This document shows, in pieces, positions 43,922 to 52,613 of a stretch of 64,000 nt of DNA. How positions within the stretch are numbered: position 1 is the first letter of the stretch; each line of letters opens with the position of its first letter. The notes under the pieces are model-generated. The model was not told the DNA's origin, did no database searches, and saw only the letters and a program-made list of their open reading frames with translations. A program made the position numbers and the translations under genes. This DNA is from Neiella marina (GTDB lineage: Bacteria > Pseudomonadota > Gammaproteobacteria > Enterobacterales > Neiellaceae): NCBI RefSeq assembly GCF_002165625.1, contig NZ_NGNS01000010.1:79988-143987 (forward strand), given 5' to 3'.

Positions 43922-46120
43922 GTGAAAATCCGACATTTGCTAGGAATCGTCATTTTGGCTGCTGCAGTGGTGCCTTCGGTTACCATTTCACTGATGCTGC
44001 TGGATCGACAATACAAAGCAACTCAGGACTCGATGGAGCAAGAATTGACTCGAGTCCTGTTTAGCATGTCACAAGATATTCGCTTTAAGTTCTCGATTTT
44101 TTCAACCAATTTTAAATTGTTCTCTTCTGAGCGTTATTTAATCCAAGCGCTCGACAGCTTTTTGTTTGTCAGCAACGCCCACAACTCCATGCTGCAGTTT
44201 GTTGAACAGACCCCTTTGGTGTCGAGTTTGTACCTGCTTGACTCAGAACTTCATGTCGTTGATGAAGTGTTAGGTGATATTCCAAGTTATGAAAGTAGTC
44301 AGTTGTTATCGGATGCTAAACTCGCTGTCGCCTCTGGTTTAGTGAGGGAAAAACAACAGTACCTAATTGAATTTGATAATAATAACTTGGTTAGACCATC
44401 AAGAATTAAACAACAGTTAAACACCGAGTCGCCATTTGGTGCTGCGGTATTGATGCCGCTTTATTTCCACTCGCTGCAAGAGGGGCTGACGCGCGAACCG
44501 GCGGGCTACATTCTGGCGGTACTGCCATTTGACGTGGTCTACAAGATCGTGGCAGATAATCTTGGCACTGATGAACTGATCGAGATCCTCCACGACGATG
44601 AAATTATCGTTGCCTCCCCCCGCATCAAGTTTGTTGAACTCGAGCATGATGACCTAATGGTCGAGCGAGATGTTTTGCCGTTGGCCAGCGATTACACCTC
44701 TAATCAACTCGAATACATGTTGCAACTGCATGTTAGCCGCTCCGCTCGAATGCTGCAGTTACAAGAGTCGATGAATGCCTTAACGCTGGGCATTGCCATT
44801 GCTATCTGCTTGTCGGTGTTAGTTGCGTTTTTGGTCGCCAATTGGCTTGGTACACCGTTTAAGCAATTGTCTGAAATCCTCAAGCGATTTGGTCAGGGAC
44901 ATTACAGCTCCAAAGGAGAGAAGTTCAAGTTCAGCGAATTCGAAGATGTTCGCCAGTTACTTAGCGAAATGGGCAAAACTATTCGGATGCAGCTCGATAG
45001 TCTGCATCAGAAAAATGAAGAGCTTCAGCGCATTGACGACTTGAAAGGCGAGTATCTGACCAAGGTACGAGCGCTGAATGAGCAACTTGAGGCGCGAGTT
45101 GCAGAGAAAACCAAAGAGCTGAGTGAAACAGCCGCGCGAGAAGGTAGAAGCCGACAAATACTGCAGAGTTTGCAGCGCTTAAGCATTGAGCTTCAACAGT
45201 GTGGTGAGCACGCTGATGTCACCGAGCTTTGCCTTAATCAGCTGCACGAACTGTTTGACGATGTCCCTGTCGCTCTGCTTATTGCAACCTCACGCAATAC
45301 CGAACGCCAGTTTCAGTCGCTTGGCCTAATGGCTGAGGATGAACAATGGCTGCTAGCCGAACTTAAACAGCGAATTGCCAACCAACGACAGAGCTTGCCT
45401 GAAACACTGGTCAATGAAGGCAAGCGATTCTACCTATTTGACTTGATTTCCCGAACCCATAACTTCTTGGGTGTTTTGGCTTTTCAACTGGATGAAGTAA
45501 GTCCACAAGAGCGTGATATCGTGCGAGTATTTGCCAAGCAAATCAGTGTGATTACTGAAACCATTGAATTGACTTCGGAGCTCGAGCTTGCAGCTCGTAC
45601 TGATGAGCTAACCGACTTACCGAATCGTAAGGCCTTTAACGAATCGTTTGAGCGCAGCCGTAACATTCTTGAGCGTTATCCCAACAACCATGTTGGTATT
45701 TTTGTCATCGATGCCAATGGTCTCAAACGGGTTAATGACCAGTTTGGCCATGATGCGGGTGACCAGTTTATTAAAGCGATCGTCGAAGTTTTGCTGCATA
45801 GCTGTCGCAAAACCGATCAACTATTTCGAATGGGCGGCGATGAATTTGCGTTGTTGGTACAAGAGGGAACGATTGCCAGCTGTGAGCGTTTGATGGCGCG
45901 TTTGGCAGAGCAGCAAGACCAACAGTTAGCCTTGCTGCAACAGGACGGTTCGAGCAAGCAAATTCCGATTAGCTTTAGTGTCGGCTACGCCTCAAGTGAA
46001 GAAGTCGATGTTAGCCATTTATTTCATCGCGCTGATGAGCGGATGTATGAGGCGAAAGATACCTACTACAAGCAACATCCGATTGAGCCTGACTCGCTCA
46101 GTAAAACTCGTTTTAGCTAG
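43922..46120 (+). CDS. Membrane diguanylate cyclase with HAMP and periplasmic sensor
   Basis: The 732-residue protein has two membrane spans (about 7-25 and 287-308) around a periplasmic domain of about 260 residues, a HAMP-like segment, a coiled coil (about 355-405), a GAF-like region (about 415-545) and a GGDEF domain with intact GGDEF (638-642). It should make c-di-GMP. The GTG start at 43922 follows GGAG that overlaps the end of the binding-protein gene. The pairing suggests that the loaded binding protein docks on the periplasmic domain. Confidence 0.9.
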   Translation: MKIRHLLGIVILAAAVVPSVTISLMLLDRQYKATQDSMEQELTRVLFSMSQDIRFKFSIFSTNFKLFSSERYLIQALDSFLFVSNAHNSMLQFVEQTPLVSSLYLLDSELHVVDEVLGDIPSYESSQLLSDAKLAVASGLVREKQQYLIEFDNNNLVRPSRIKQQLNTESPFGAAVLMPLYFHSLQEGLTREPAGYILAVLPFDVVYKIVADNLGTDELIEILHDDEIIVASPRIKFVELEHDDLMVERDVLPLASDYTSNQLEYMLQLHVSRSARMLQLQESMNALTLGIAIAICLSVLVAFLVANWLGTPFKQLSEILKRFGQGHYSSKGEKFKFSEFEDVRQLLSEMGKTIRMQLDSLHQKNEELQRIDDLKGEYLTKVRALNEQLEARVAEKTKELSETAAREGRSRQILQSLQRLSIELQQCGEHADVTELCLNQLHELFDDVPVALLIATSRNTERQFQSLGLMAEDEQWLLAELKQRIANQRQSLPETLVNEGKRFYLFDLISRTHNFLGVLAFQLDEVSPQERDIVRVFAKQISVITETIELTSELELAARTDELTDLPNRKAFNESFERSRNILERYPNNHVGIFVIDANGLKRVNDQFGHDAGDQFIKAIVEVLLHSCRKTDQLFRMGGDEFALLVQEGTIASCERLMARLAEQQDQQLALLQQDGSSKQIPISFSVGYASSEEVDVSHLFHRADERMYEAKDTYYKQHPIEPDSLSKTRFS

Positions 46121-46127
46121 ACGGCAA

Positions 46128-46847
46128 CTACTCAACGCTGATGACTTCAACAACTTCTGGGGCAGGGAAGCGAAACTTGACATCGGTGTTGGCCAACTTT
46201 ACCCCATAAGTGCGGTCACTAAGCTGCCCTGCTTGGTAGGCTGGCCGAGGATCCTGGCTCAGTACCTGGTCAATTAGTATCTTGGTATTCATTGCTGGTA
46301 AATCATCAACATCGCTATTGTTGTGGCGTTGCAGGGCGTCAATAGCGTGCTGAGTCCAGCTGACCTTGAGGGTATTGCTCGGCTTTTGAGCTGCGTATCC
46401 GGCTTGCGCTTCGACAACAGCCTCGGCGTATGGCAGGTAGGGCTTTATGTCGATGACCGGTGTGCCATCAACTAAGTCTAACCCTTTGACTGTCAGACGG
46501 TTCAAAGGCTGGCCGTTGCGTTTTAGCGACTCCACATTTATCAGTTCAACTAACGACATGCCGATGCCATTGGGACGGAAGGTACTGCGAGAGGCGAAGA
46601 CTCCAACTTTCTTGTTGCCACCGAGCCGAGGAGGTCGAACCAAGGGCTGCCAGCCCTGTTCGATTGTCTGATGAAATTGGAACAGTAGCCAGATATGACT
46701 GAACTGCTCGAGCCCTCTGACTGTCTCTGGCACGCCAAATTCACCGCTGAGCTCACAATAGCCAAGGGCTTCGGACACTAAACCGGGTTGTCTTGGAACT
46801 GCAAACTTCTCGCCGTAAGGAGAACGAATAGTGCCGATGGCGATCAT
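46128..46847 (-). CDS. trmO: tRNA (adenine(37)-N6)-methyltransferase TrmO (TsaA/YaeB)
   Basis: The 239-residue enzyme methylates N6-threonylcarbamoyladenosine at position 37 of some tRNAs. It matches the family by an early IGTIRSPYGEKFAVPRQ, then FSHIWLLFQFH, VGVFASRSTFRPNGIGMS and DGTPVIDIKPYLPYAE. It overlaps rcsF by ATGA, as the two genes are also neighbours in E. coli. Confidence 0.94.
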   Translation of the reverse strand: MIAIGTIRSPYGEKFAVPRQPGLVSEALGYCELSGEFGVPETVRGLEQFSHIWLLFQFHQTIEQGWQPLVRPPRLGGNKKVGVFASRSTFRPNGIGMSLVELINVESLKRNGQPLNRLTVKGLDLVDGTPVIDIKPYLPYAEAVVEAQAGYAAQKPSNTLKVSWTQHAIDALQRHNNSDVDDLPAMNTKILIDQVLSQDPRPAYQAGQLSDRTYGVKLANTDVKFRFPAPEVVEVISVE

Positions 46848-47242
46848 GGTTGCTCGGTAACGGGGATAGAGAACGCGCGGGCGTAACAAGAGACCAACGA
46901 CACACAAGCTGGCGACTCGGTATCCTGTTCCGTTTCACAAACGTCGACGACCAAAGCATTGGCGCCAAGGTTGGCAGCCTTAATGCGAGCATCCGTTCTG
47001 GCATCGGCGATGGAAGCCGGTACTGCATTACCACTTTCTTGGCAGCTGAAACCTGATACTGCGGCAATACGTTGAGCTTCTTGTGGTAGCTCGCTTGGTG
47101 GATATAGCTTTACTTCGCTGGGTTTAAAATATTCTTTGAAGTTCTGCGGATCTAAATTGGTGTTGACGTCATAATCGCCAGCACAGGCACTTAACATCAC
47201 AACCAGTAATAACGGCAGCTTATTCACAATAAAATTTTCCAT
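46844..47242 (-). CDS. rcsF: RcsF-like outer-membrane stress-sensor lipoprotein
   Basis: The 132-residue lipoprotein has a signal with LSAC (Cys20) and the RcsF domain: ASIADARTDARIKAANLGAN and four cysteines at 67, 102, 113 and 119. The 67-102 and 113-119 spacings equal those of E. coli RcsF (74-109, 118-124), which form its two disulfides. RcsF senses envelope damage and signals to the Rcs phosphorelay. No rcsB/C/D genes are in the window, so the output could differ. It is upstream of trmO. Confidence 0.85.
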   Translation of the reverse strand: MENFIVNKLPLLLVVMLSACAGDYDVNTNLDPQNFKEYFKPSEVKLYPPSELPQEAQRIAAVSGFSCQESGNAVPASIADARTDARIKAANLGANALVVDVCETEQDTESPACVSLVSCYARAFSIPVTEQP

Positions 47243-47324
47243 GTCGGCAATCTCAGCGTATTCTGCTCGGGTTGCGATTACAGCGCAAGTGCATGGCTTA
47301 TTAACTGTCCGGAGACCTGTCTTT

Positions 47325-48197
47325 ATGTATCGAACTCGTCGTCAACTGATCCTATGGTCGGTGAGCGTGTCATTGATTATTGCTTTGGTGATATACGCCT
47401 TTAGCGGCAGCAATCAACCCACAGGGCCAAGGCAGGGGATTTTTTTACCCATGTTGATGGTACACAGCCCAGCGCTAACGCAGATCCGGATTGACGATCA
47501 ACAACAACAGCCTTGGTTGACAATGGAGCCAGCCCAAGATCAACAAGCAACAGGTTGGCAGGTGAAAGAAGCCGATGATTATCCGGTTAATATGAAGCGA
47601 CTTGCGGCTCTCATTGGTCAATTATCGCGGGCATCCATTGTTGCGTCAGTGGATTACCCCGACCAATCTCAGACTGTGGCGACTGCGCCTTGGAATACCA
47701 CCACTGACTTTGGTGAATTAACTGCTCAATTTCATTTAACCATACTCGCGGAGGGAAACTTTTTCCGTCATGTTTGGTTATCAACAATAGCCGATGATGC
47801 TCAGTGGCTGCGCGTCGATAAAGATGGTTATAGCTACCAAATAGAAAAACCAATCGACTTGACAGTTGAACGGCAGCCTTGGCTGCAACCAGTCGAGTTG
47901 CAACCACTATTTGCGATGGCTGATCAGGTTGTTTTAGAAGCGGCAGCAAACAAGGCCGATATAGACCATCTTCAAGGTCAATTGCAGATTGTTAATCCAA
48001 TTGATGCGCTTGCCAAAGGCAAGGGGACGCCTGGCACATTGCAATATGCGTTGATATTGATGAAGCGAAATCGCCTTATTGCCGAATTGGCAGTTTATAA
48101 AAATGAACAGGGACGCTGGCTAGATATACAATTATCTGATGCTGAAAGTGCGCCTGAAATACAACGATTGTCGAACTGGTATTTGGCTCTGCCGTAA
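47325..48197 (+). CDS. DUF4340-like membrane-anchored protein
   Basis: The 290-residue protein has one N-terminal membrane span (about 7-25) and a large soluble part resembling DUF4340: LTQIRIDD, WQVKEADDYPVNMKRLAALI and a later QWLRVDKDGYSYQIEKPI. The family function is unknown; in other bacteria such proteins occur next to ABC-2 gliding-type transporters, which are absent here. ATG 47325 has GGAG about 10 bases upstream. A terminator overlaps its stop codon. Confidence 0.65.
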   Translation: MYRTRRQLILWSVSVSLIIALVIYAFSGSNQPTGPRQGIFLPMLMVHSPALTQIRIDDQQQQPWLTMEPAQDQQATGWQVKEADDYPVNMKRLAALIGQLSRASIVASVDYPDQSQTVATAPWNTTTDFGELTAQFHLTILAEGNFFRHVWLSTIADDAQWLRVDKDGYSYQIEKPIDLTVERQPWLQPVELQPLFAMADQVVLEAAANKADIDHLQGQLQIVNPIDALAKGKGTPGTLQYALILMKRNRLIAELAVYKNEQGRWLDIQLSDAESAPEIQRLSNWYLALP

Positions 48198-48233
48198 TAA
48201 AAAAGCCCCGATTCGGTCGGGGCTTTTTTATTA
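48195..48233. terminator. Bidirectional terminator between the DUF4340-like gene and the H-NS gene
   Basis: A 17-bp stem (48195-48211 with 48217-48233) has the core AGCCCCGA/TCGGGGCT, with A6 and T6 runs on its flanks, and includes the stop codon of the plus-strand gene. Confidence 0.92.
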
Positions 48234-48251
48234 CAATTCTAATGTCGGCGG

Positions 48252-48644
48252 CTAAATCAAAAACTCTTCGAGTGAGCGACCTGCATCGAGCTCTGCTTTA
48301 AGTGCCTTGGGAGTGCGGCCTTGCCCAGTCCAAGTCGCCTCTGAACCATCGGCCAAGGTGAATTTATATTTAGCTGGGCGAGGCGCACGTTTAGTTTTTG
48401 GTGCCGCAGCAATAACACCTAAATCAGATTCGCTAATGTTATTCTCTGCCATTAGCGCTTTAATCTCTTCAATTTTAGCCAGACGCTCTTGCTCTTCTTC
48501 TAAACGCTCAGCTTCTTCTGCTTTAACTTCTTCAATTAGTGCTTCTAATTTTTCTTTGTATTCCACCAAAGCGTCCGAGGACTCACCACGAAGCGCAGCA
48601 CGCAAGCGGCGATAATTACCTAGTATATCGATGATGTTGGTCAT
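48252..48644 (-). CDS. hns: H-NS-family nucleoid protein
   Basis: The 130-residue protein has an N-terminal oligomerisation helix set (about 1-65, Glu/Lys-rich coiled coil), a linker and the C-terminal DNA-binding domain with TWTGQGRTPKAL, the AT-hook-like loop of H-NS. It silences AT-rich, often acquired, DNA and shapes the nucleoid. AGGAAG precedes the ATG. Confidence 0.92.
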   Translation of the reverse strand: MTNIIDILGNYRRLRAALRGESSDALVEYKEKLEALIEEVKAEEAERLEEEQERLAKIEEIKALMAENNISESDLGVIAAAPKTKRAPRPAKYKFTLADGSEATWTGQGRTPKALKAELDAGRSLEEFLI

Positions 48645-48771
48645 GTTACTTCCTAATTGCCGGAGGGGGAGTTTGGTTATTTATTTTCGATAACGGGTTA
48701 ATCTTATATCCGATTGAAAAATAAATCCAATTGGCGAAAGTATTGTTATTGTTAGGAAGCTAATAAATTGT

Positions 48772-48799
48772 AAAAAGCCCGTCAAAATAACGGGCTTTT
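48772..48799 (-). terminator. Terminator of the FadL-type gene
   Basis: AAAAGCCCGT and ACGGGCTTTT pair as a 10-bp stem, 10 bases past the stop codon of the minus-strand gene. Confidence 0.8.
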
Positions 48800-48808
48800 G
48801 CGATAAAA

Positions 48809-50224
48809 CTAGAATTGATGATTATATTGCGCTGCAAAAATATATGCGTTGGCCTTACTTAACTCAACATCAAGGGTGGTGATTGTTTGACCTTGTAATT
48901 CGAATTCCTCGTGAACGCGGGTCGAATTGCCATGGAGAAATGAAGCACCAACATCAATATTCGAGTGGTTGTTTAAGTGATAGGTAAAGCCCGCGCTGTA
49001 CCAGCGTCGGTCGGTATCAGGAATAGAAATAGTGCGGTACTGATCTTTAACCGGACTGGCGTCATAGGCGTAGCCGGCTCGAAGAGTTAATTCAGGGCTT
49101 AAAATATAAGTTGCACCGAGTGCTGCACGCCATGAGTTATCAAAGTTTTCTTCTTTTAAGAGTAAGCTGTCACCAATTTCAGTGGTGTCATCAAATTCAA
49201 CGACTAGTTCCTCGAATGAACTCCAGCCAGTGTAATGATAACTGGCTTGGATAGACCATTGCTCGTTAATTCGATGATTCACTGCGAACTCGGCTAGTGC
49301 TGGCAGATCGAGTGCTAATTTACCTGGCGCTTTATCCATTTGCAGCAAGTCGGAAGTAAAGTGGCCTTCCAAGTCGACACTAATTGCTGAACGGTAGGTC
49401 AAGGCAATATCGGTTTGTTCGGAGGGCGACCAAAGCACACCAAGGTTCCAACCATAATCCCAGCCATCGCCTTCAACATCAGCGATGGTTGCGCCGCCTG
49501 GCACCAGCGGAATCTCTGGCAGTTGACCTGCGGTTAACGCCGCTACTTGGTTGTATTGCTGGTATGTCGCAGCATGATCGTTCATGTAGGCTGGCGTGGA
49601 AGTTTTTAAACTGCCGTCGGCATATAGTGCGTTGAAACCAATACCCACTGAGAATTGCTCATTAATCAGATATGAGATATTTGGATTGATGTTAATCGTT
49701 GTGACTTCAGTTTTATCTCCGTACTCGAGAGCATTGAAATCATCGTCATAATCCGTACTTAAGCCAAAATTTGAAAAAGTGGCTAAACCAAAGTGGATAC
49801 GGTCGGTAATTGGGGCAATAAAGTAAAAACTTGGAATAAATGCACCGGGAGCGACATCTTTGCTATCAGCGGAGTATTCGGTGGTCACTCGATTCAACGG
49901 GCTACCAGAAATCATTTCAGCGGCTGGCGCTAATGATGAGTTGTATAGCTGGCCTAAGTGATTGGTCGTGGTGCCAGAAAGGTTAACTTCGGGATTAACG
50001 TAGCTGAGTTGGCCGCTGATGGCGATACCATCAAATCGACTCATCGCTGCCGGATTACGAGACAAAATCGAGGCATTTTCGACGGTCGCCGCTTCCGCTG
50101 CGAATGCCCTCCCTAAGCCATTGGCACTGTGTTCGTTGAGTTGAAAGCCTGCGGCGCTGACGGTCGTTGTTGCGAGCGAGGAAATGAAAGCGACACTGCG
50201 CGATAGTCGTTTTGTATGTGGCAT
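48809..50224 (-). CDS. FadL/OmpP1-family outer-membrane transporter
   Basis: The 471-residue protein has a signal peptide (cleavage after VSA), the mature start GFQLNEHSANGLGRAFA and the NPAAMSRF segment, a hallmark of FadL-type barrels for long-chain fatty acids or other hydrophobic compounds. The C-terminus YNHQF ends in Phe as in outer-membrane barrels. It fits the fadIJ genes found elsewhere in the window. Confidence 0.9.
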   Translation of the reverse strand: MPHTKRLSRSVAFISSLATTTVSAAGFQLNEHSANGLGRAFAAEAATVENASILSRNPAAMSRFDGIAISGQLSYVNPEVNLSGTTTNHLGQLYNSSLAPAAEMISGSPLNRVTTEYSADSKDVAPGAFIPSFYFIAPITDRIHFGLATFSNFGLSTDYDDDFNALEYGDKTEVTTININPNISYLINEQFSVGIGFNALYADGSLKTSTPAYMNDHAATYQQYNQVAALTAGQLPEIPLVPGGATIADVEGDGWDYGWNLGVLWSPSEQTDIALTYRSAISVDLEGHFTSDLLQMDKAPGKLALDLPALAEFAVNHRINEQWSIQASYHYTGWSSFEELVVEFDDTTEIGDSLLLKEENFDNSWRAALGATYILSPELTLRAGYAYDASPVKDQYRTISIPDTDRRWYSAGFTYHLNNHSNIDVGASFLHGNSTRVHEEFELQGQTITTLDVELSKANAYIFAAQYNHQF

Positions 50225-50344
50225 AAATGATCGTTAATCGAGGAACAGAATGATAAAAGAGTGCGCAGTGTATTTATTTGCATACAATATGCAACGGTAA
50301 CCGGCTAACTAATTTGGTTTTGACAGTAATAATTCGGGTGTTCT

Positions 50345-50809
50345 GTGATAGATAGCTTTTCTCGCCACTTTTTGAAATTCTGCCAGTTGGATTGTCAGCG
50401 TCTGATGGCCTGCCTACAACTGAGACAAGATGTCTTTATGATTGAGCAAAATAGTCTTTACCGTGATCTGGATGGCTTGGATAGCCAGTGCTGGCATTAT
50501 GTGTTGGAGTCGGATGCTAAACCCATTGCCTATGCTCGACTTATCCCGCCGCAACCAGACCACATGGTTGTTCACCTTGGCCGTTTAGCGATCAGTGAAA
50601 GTCACCGTGGCAAAGGGTTGGGGAGAGCAATCATGCTCGACTTGCTGGCCGAGTGCGACAACCTGTATCCCCGGCTAGATATTGCTATCTCTGCTCAGGC
50701 GCATTTGCGGCCGTTTTATCGGAGCCTTGGTTTTGAGTGCGTTGGAGAGATTTATGATGACGGCGGTGTCGACCATATTGATATGGTCAAAACCGCCGTG
50801 AGAACTTAG
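50345..50809 (+). CDS. ElaA-like GNAT acetyltransferase
   Basis: The 154-residue protein matches ElaA: LRQDVFMIEQNSLYRDLDGLD, then YARLIPP, the acetyl-CoA loop HRGKGLGRAI, and AQAHLRPFYRSLGF near the end. The substrate of the family is unknown. A GTG start at 50345 is used, with a weak ribosome site. Confidence 0.85.
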   Translation: MIDSFSRHFLKFCQLDCQRLMACLQLRQDVFMIEQNSLYRDLDGLDSQCWHYVLESDAKPIAYARLIPPQPDHMVVHLGRLAISESHRGKGLGRAIMLDLLAECDNLYPRLDIAISAQAHLRPFYRSLGFECVGEIYDDGGVDHIDMVKTAVRT

Positions 50810-50814
50810 CTAGA

Positions 50815-51525
50815 CTAGATGCGTTGCCACTTGATGGCATGCTCTAGTGAACTACTGGTGTTTTCGACTAGCTCTGGGTTTTCGCCAATAATAATCAGGC
50901 CTTGCTCACCATGACGATTGATCATGCCGTGATAACGGTCGTCTTCAAATTGCGCAGGTGTATCTTTAAAGGCGTCAATATGTGGCACCACAAAGACAGT
51001 GACACGTTGGCCTTGGTGCTCCAGGACCATGTGTAGGCTGCGTTTGCCTTTGAAGTCGCAATGATTGGCGTAAAAAATCCGGCCGTCCAGAGCACTCATT
51101 TCGGCACCATAACTGGCGAGTTTCGCGTTGACTTGGCTGAGGTTGGCATTTTCATCCAAGGTCGTCATTGACTCGGGCTCATGATACACGTGTGCTAAGG
51201 CATAATCGGCCAAGTTGGCGTGCGGTTGCGGCCACAGCGCAAACGTGGCGGTCACCACCAAGGTCACGCTAGCTGCCATGGCGAAGATCCACTTGCGACG
51301 CTCATTTTGCTGCTTGTGCTCGGCAAACCTTTGTTTCAGCAATAACTGATTAGCCAAATCTTCAGGCACATCGACATCGAGGGCCGCGGCGATTTTATCA
51401 TCAAGGGCTCTCATGTCCTTGGCGAACTGCTGACGATTGTCACCCTCAAGCAGCGCTTGCTTGATTGCGTCGTCATCGTCGTAAGGTTCGGCAATTAGCC
51501 GACGACGAAATTCTAAGTCATCCAT
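50815..51525 (-). CDS. DUF3379 membrane protein, likely partner of the ECF sigma factor
   Basis: The 236-residue protein has an acidic cytoplasmic N-terminal part, one membrane span (79-98) and a periplasmic domain containing YANHCDFKGKRSLHMVLEHQGQ. DUF3379 proteins are regularly encoded directly after ECF sigma genes and probably act as anti-sigma factors. AGGAGG lies 8 bases before ATG 51525, and the start overlaps the sigma gene by 8 bases. Confidence 0.82.
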   Translation of the reverse strand: MDDLEFRRRLIAEPYDDDDAIKQALLEGDNRQQFAKDMRALDDKIAAALDVDVPEDLANQLLLKQRFAEHKQQNERRKWIFAMAASVTLVVTATFALWPQPHANLADYALAHVYHEPESMTTLDENANLSQVNAKLASYGAEMSALDGRIFYANHCDFKGKRSLHMVLEHQGQRVTVFVVPHIDAFKDTPAQFEDDRYHGMINRHGEQGLIIIGENPELVENTSSSLEHAIKWQRI

Positions 51526-52033
51526 TGCCTTGCCTCCTGTCATCAATACTGTTTTCCAATGCTTCTTTCAATTGATTACGCGCTCTAAACAGGCGCGTCA
51601 TCACCGTATTCTTATTTAGGCCTAATGCTTCCGCGATTTCTTCACCGCTGTAGCCACCGATCACTTGCAGCAACAATGGCTCGCGATACTCAGGCGCCAG
51701 CATTTGGATCTGGCGACGAATTAGCTGCTGCTCCATGGTCGCTTCAGCATCCAATGACGCATTGTCGGCCAGCGGTACATCATCCATGTCAACCAGATCG
51801 AATTGCTTGCGTTCAAATCGACGAGCGTTCTCGCGCCGCAAAATCGTAATGAGCCAAGATTTGGCAGCATTGACATCCTTTAGAGAGTCGAGGCTTTTCC
51901 AAGCTCGCAAGAATGTTTCCTGCACTAAGTCCTGAGCCACTGCTGAGTCATGACAGAGCCAGTAGGCGTATCGATATATGTCTTTATGAAATGCCCCAAC
52001 GAGGGCTTCATAGCGTTGTTGTTTACTGTTCAT
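51518..52033 (-). CDS. ECF-type RNA polymerase sigma factor
   Basis: The 171-residue protein has region 2 with DIYRYAYWLCHDSAVAQDL and FLRAWKSL (about 18-70) and region 4 with MLAPEYREPLLLQ and a helix-turn-helix ending NTVMTRLFRARNQLK (about 115-155). The frame is open to 52087; ATG 52033 gives the usual size, although neither start has a clear ribosome site. Together with the DUF3379 gene it forms a likely sigma/anti-sigma pair. Confidence 0.88.
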   Translation of the reverse strand: MNSKQQRYEALVGAFHKDIYRYAYWLCHDSAVAQDLVQETFLRAWKSLDSLKDVNAAKSWLITILRRENARRFERKQFDLVDMDDVPLADNASLDAEATMEQQLIRRQIQMLAPEYREPLLLQVIGGYSGEEIAEALGLNKNTVMTRLFRARNQLKEALENSIDDRRQGNG

Positions 52034-52124
52034 GTCCGATATGACCGGAGAGTGCTGTTTTTTATTTCGCACTTTTTTCAATTCCATTCTGCAAACAGGG
52101 ACAAAACCATTGTGTGATCAGAAC

Positions 52125-52165
52125 TTGATCCAGTTCAAGATCCTTGACCAGCACCTCGGTATAGT
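52125..52165 (+). promoter_or_regulatory. FNR-like site and promoter of the YfcZ-like gene
   Basis: TTGATCCAGTTCAA (52125-52138) matches 9 of 10 FNR consensus positions. TATAGT (52160-52165) is a good -10 element. The predicted start near 52172 puts the site's centre at about -40.5, the distance for class II FNR activation. Confidence 0.65.
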
Positions 52166-52195
52166 GAGCGCCATTGACCTATGGCAGTAACTGAT

Positions 52196-52489
52196 ATGAG
52201 CAAAACAGTAGCAGAGAAGATTGAAGACACACCAGCATGTTGTTGTGTAGATGTGGGCTCGATTCTCGATAACAGTGATACAACAGCGACTCTAACCGCT
52301 GAGTGTGCTGATGAAAACGCTGCAAATGATGTTCTTGCAGGCTGGCAAAGTGCCGCAGACGATATTGCGTCAGAGCCAGTTGTTGTTAAACATCAAGTTG
52401 AAACCACCGAACAAGGTGTTCAGTTAACCGCCAGTCTCACATTTTCGTGCCAAGCTGAACTGCTGATTTTTCAGCTTGGACAACGATAA
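52196..52489 (+). CDS. YfcZ/YiiS-family protein (DUF406)
   Basis: The 97-residue protein is related to YfcZ: MSKTVAEKI, then TPACCCVDVGSILDN with three cysteines in a row (positions 14-16), and a second half ending SCQAELLIFQLG. The function is unknown. ATG 52196 is favoured over 52181 by the family start and by the predicted promoter, which would leave the earlier ATG almost leaderless. A terminator follows. Confidence 0.85.
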   Translation: MSKTVAEKIEDTPACCCVDVGSILDNSDTTATLTAECADENAANDVLAGWQSAADDIASEPVVVKHQVETTEQGVQLTASLTFSCQAELLIFQLGQR

Positions 52490-52518
52490 CGATTCTCACA
52501 GCCTCTCCAGCACTTTTG

Positions 52519-52545
52519 GGCATACTTCGGGTATGCCTTTTTTTT
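52519..52545 (+). terminator. Terminator after the YfcZ-like gene
   Basis: GGCATAC and GTATGCC form a 7-bp stem around TTCGG, followed by a T8 run. Confidence 0.85.
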
Positions 52546-52613
52546 GCCTAAAATCTGCTGTCAATTATTAGCAGCTATGTTCGATTAGGGGCATGCAAGC
52601 CCCCGCTCAACAT

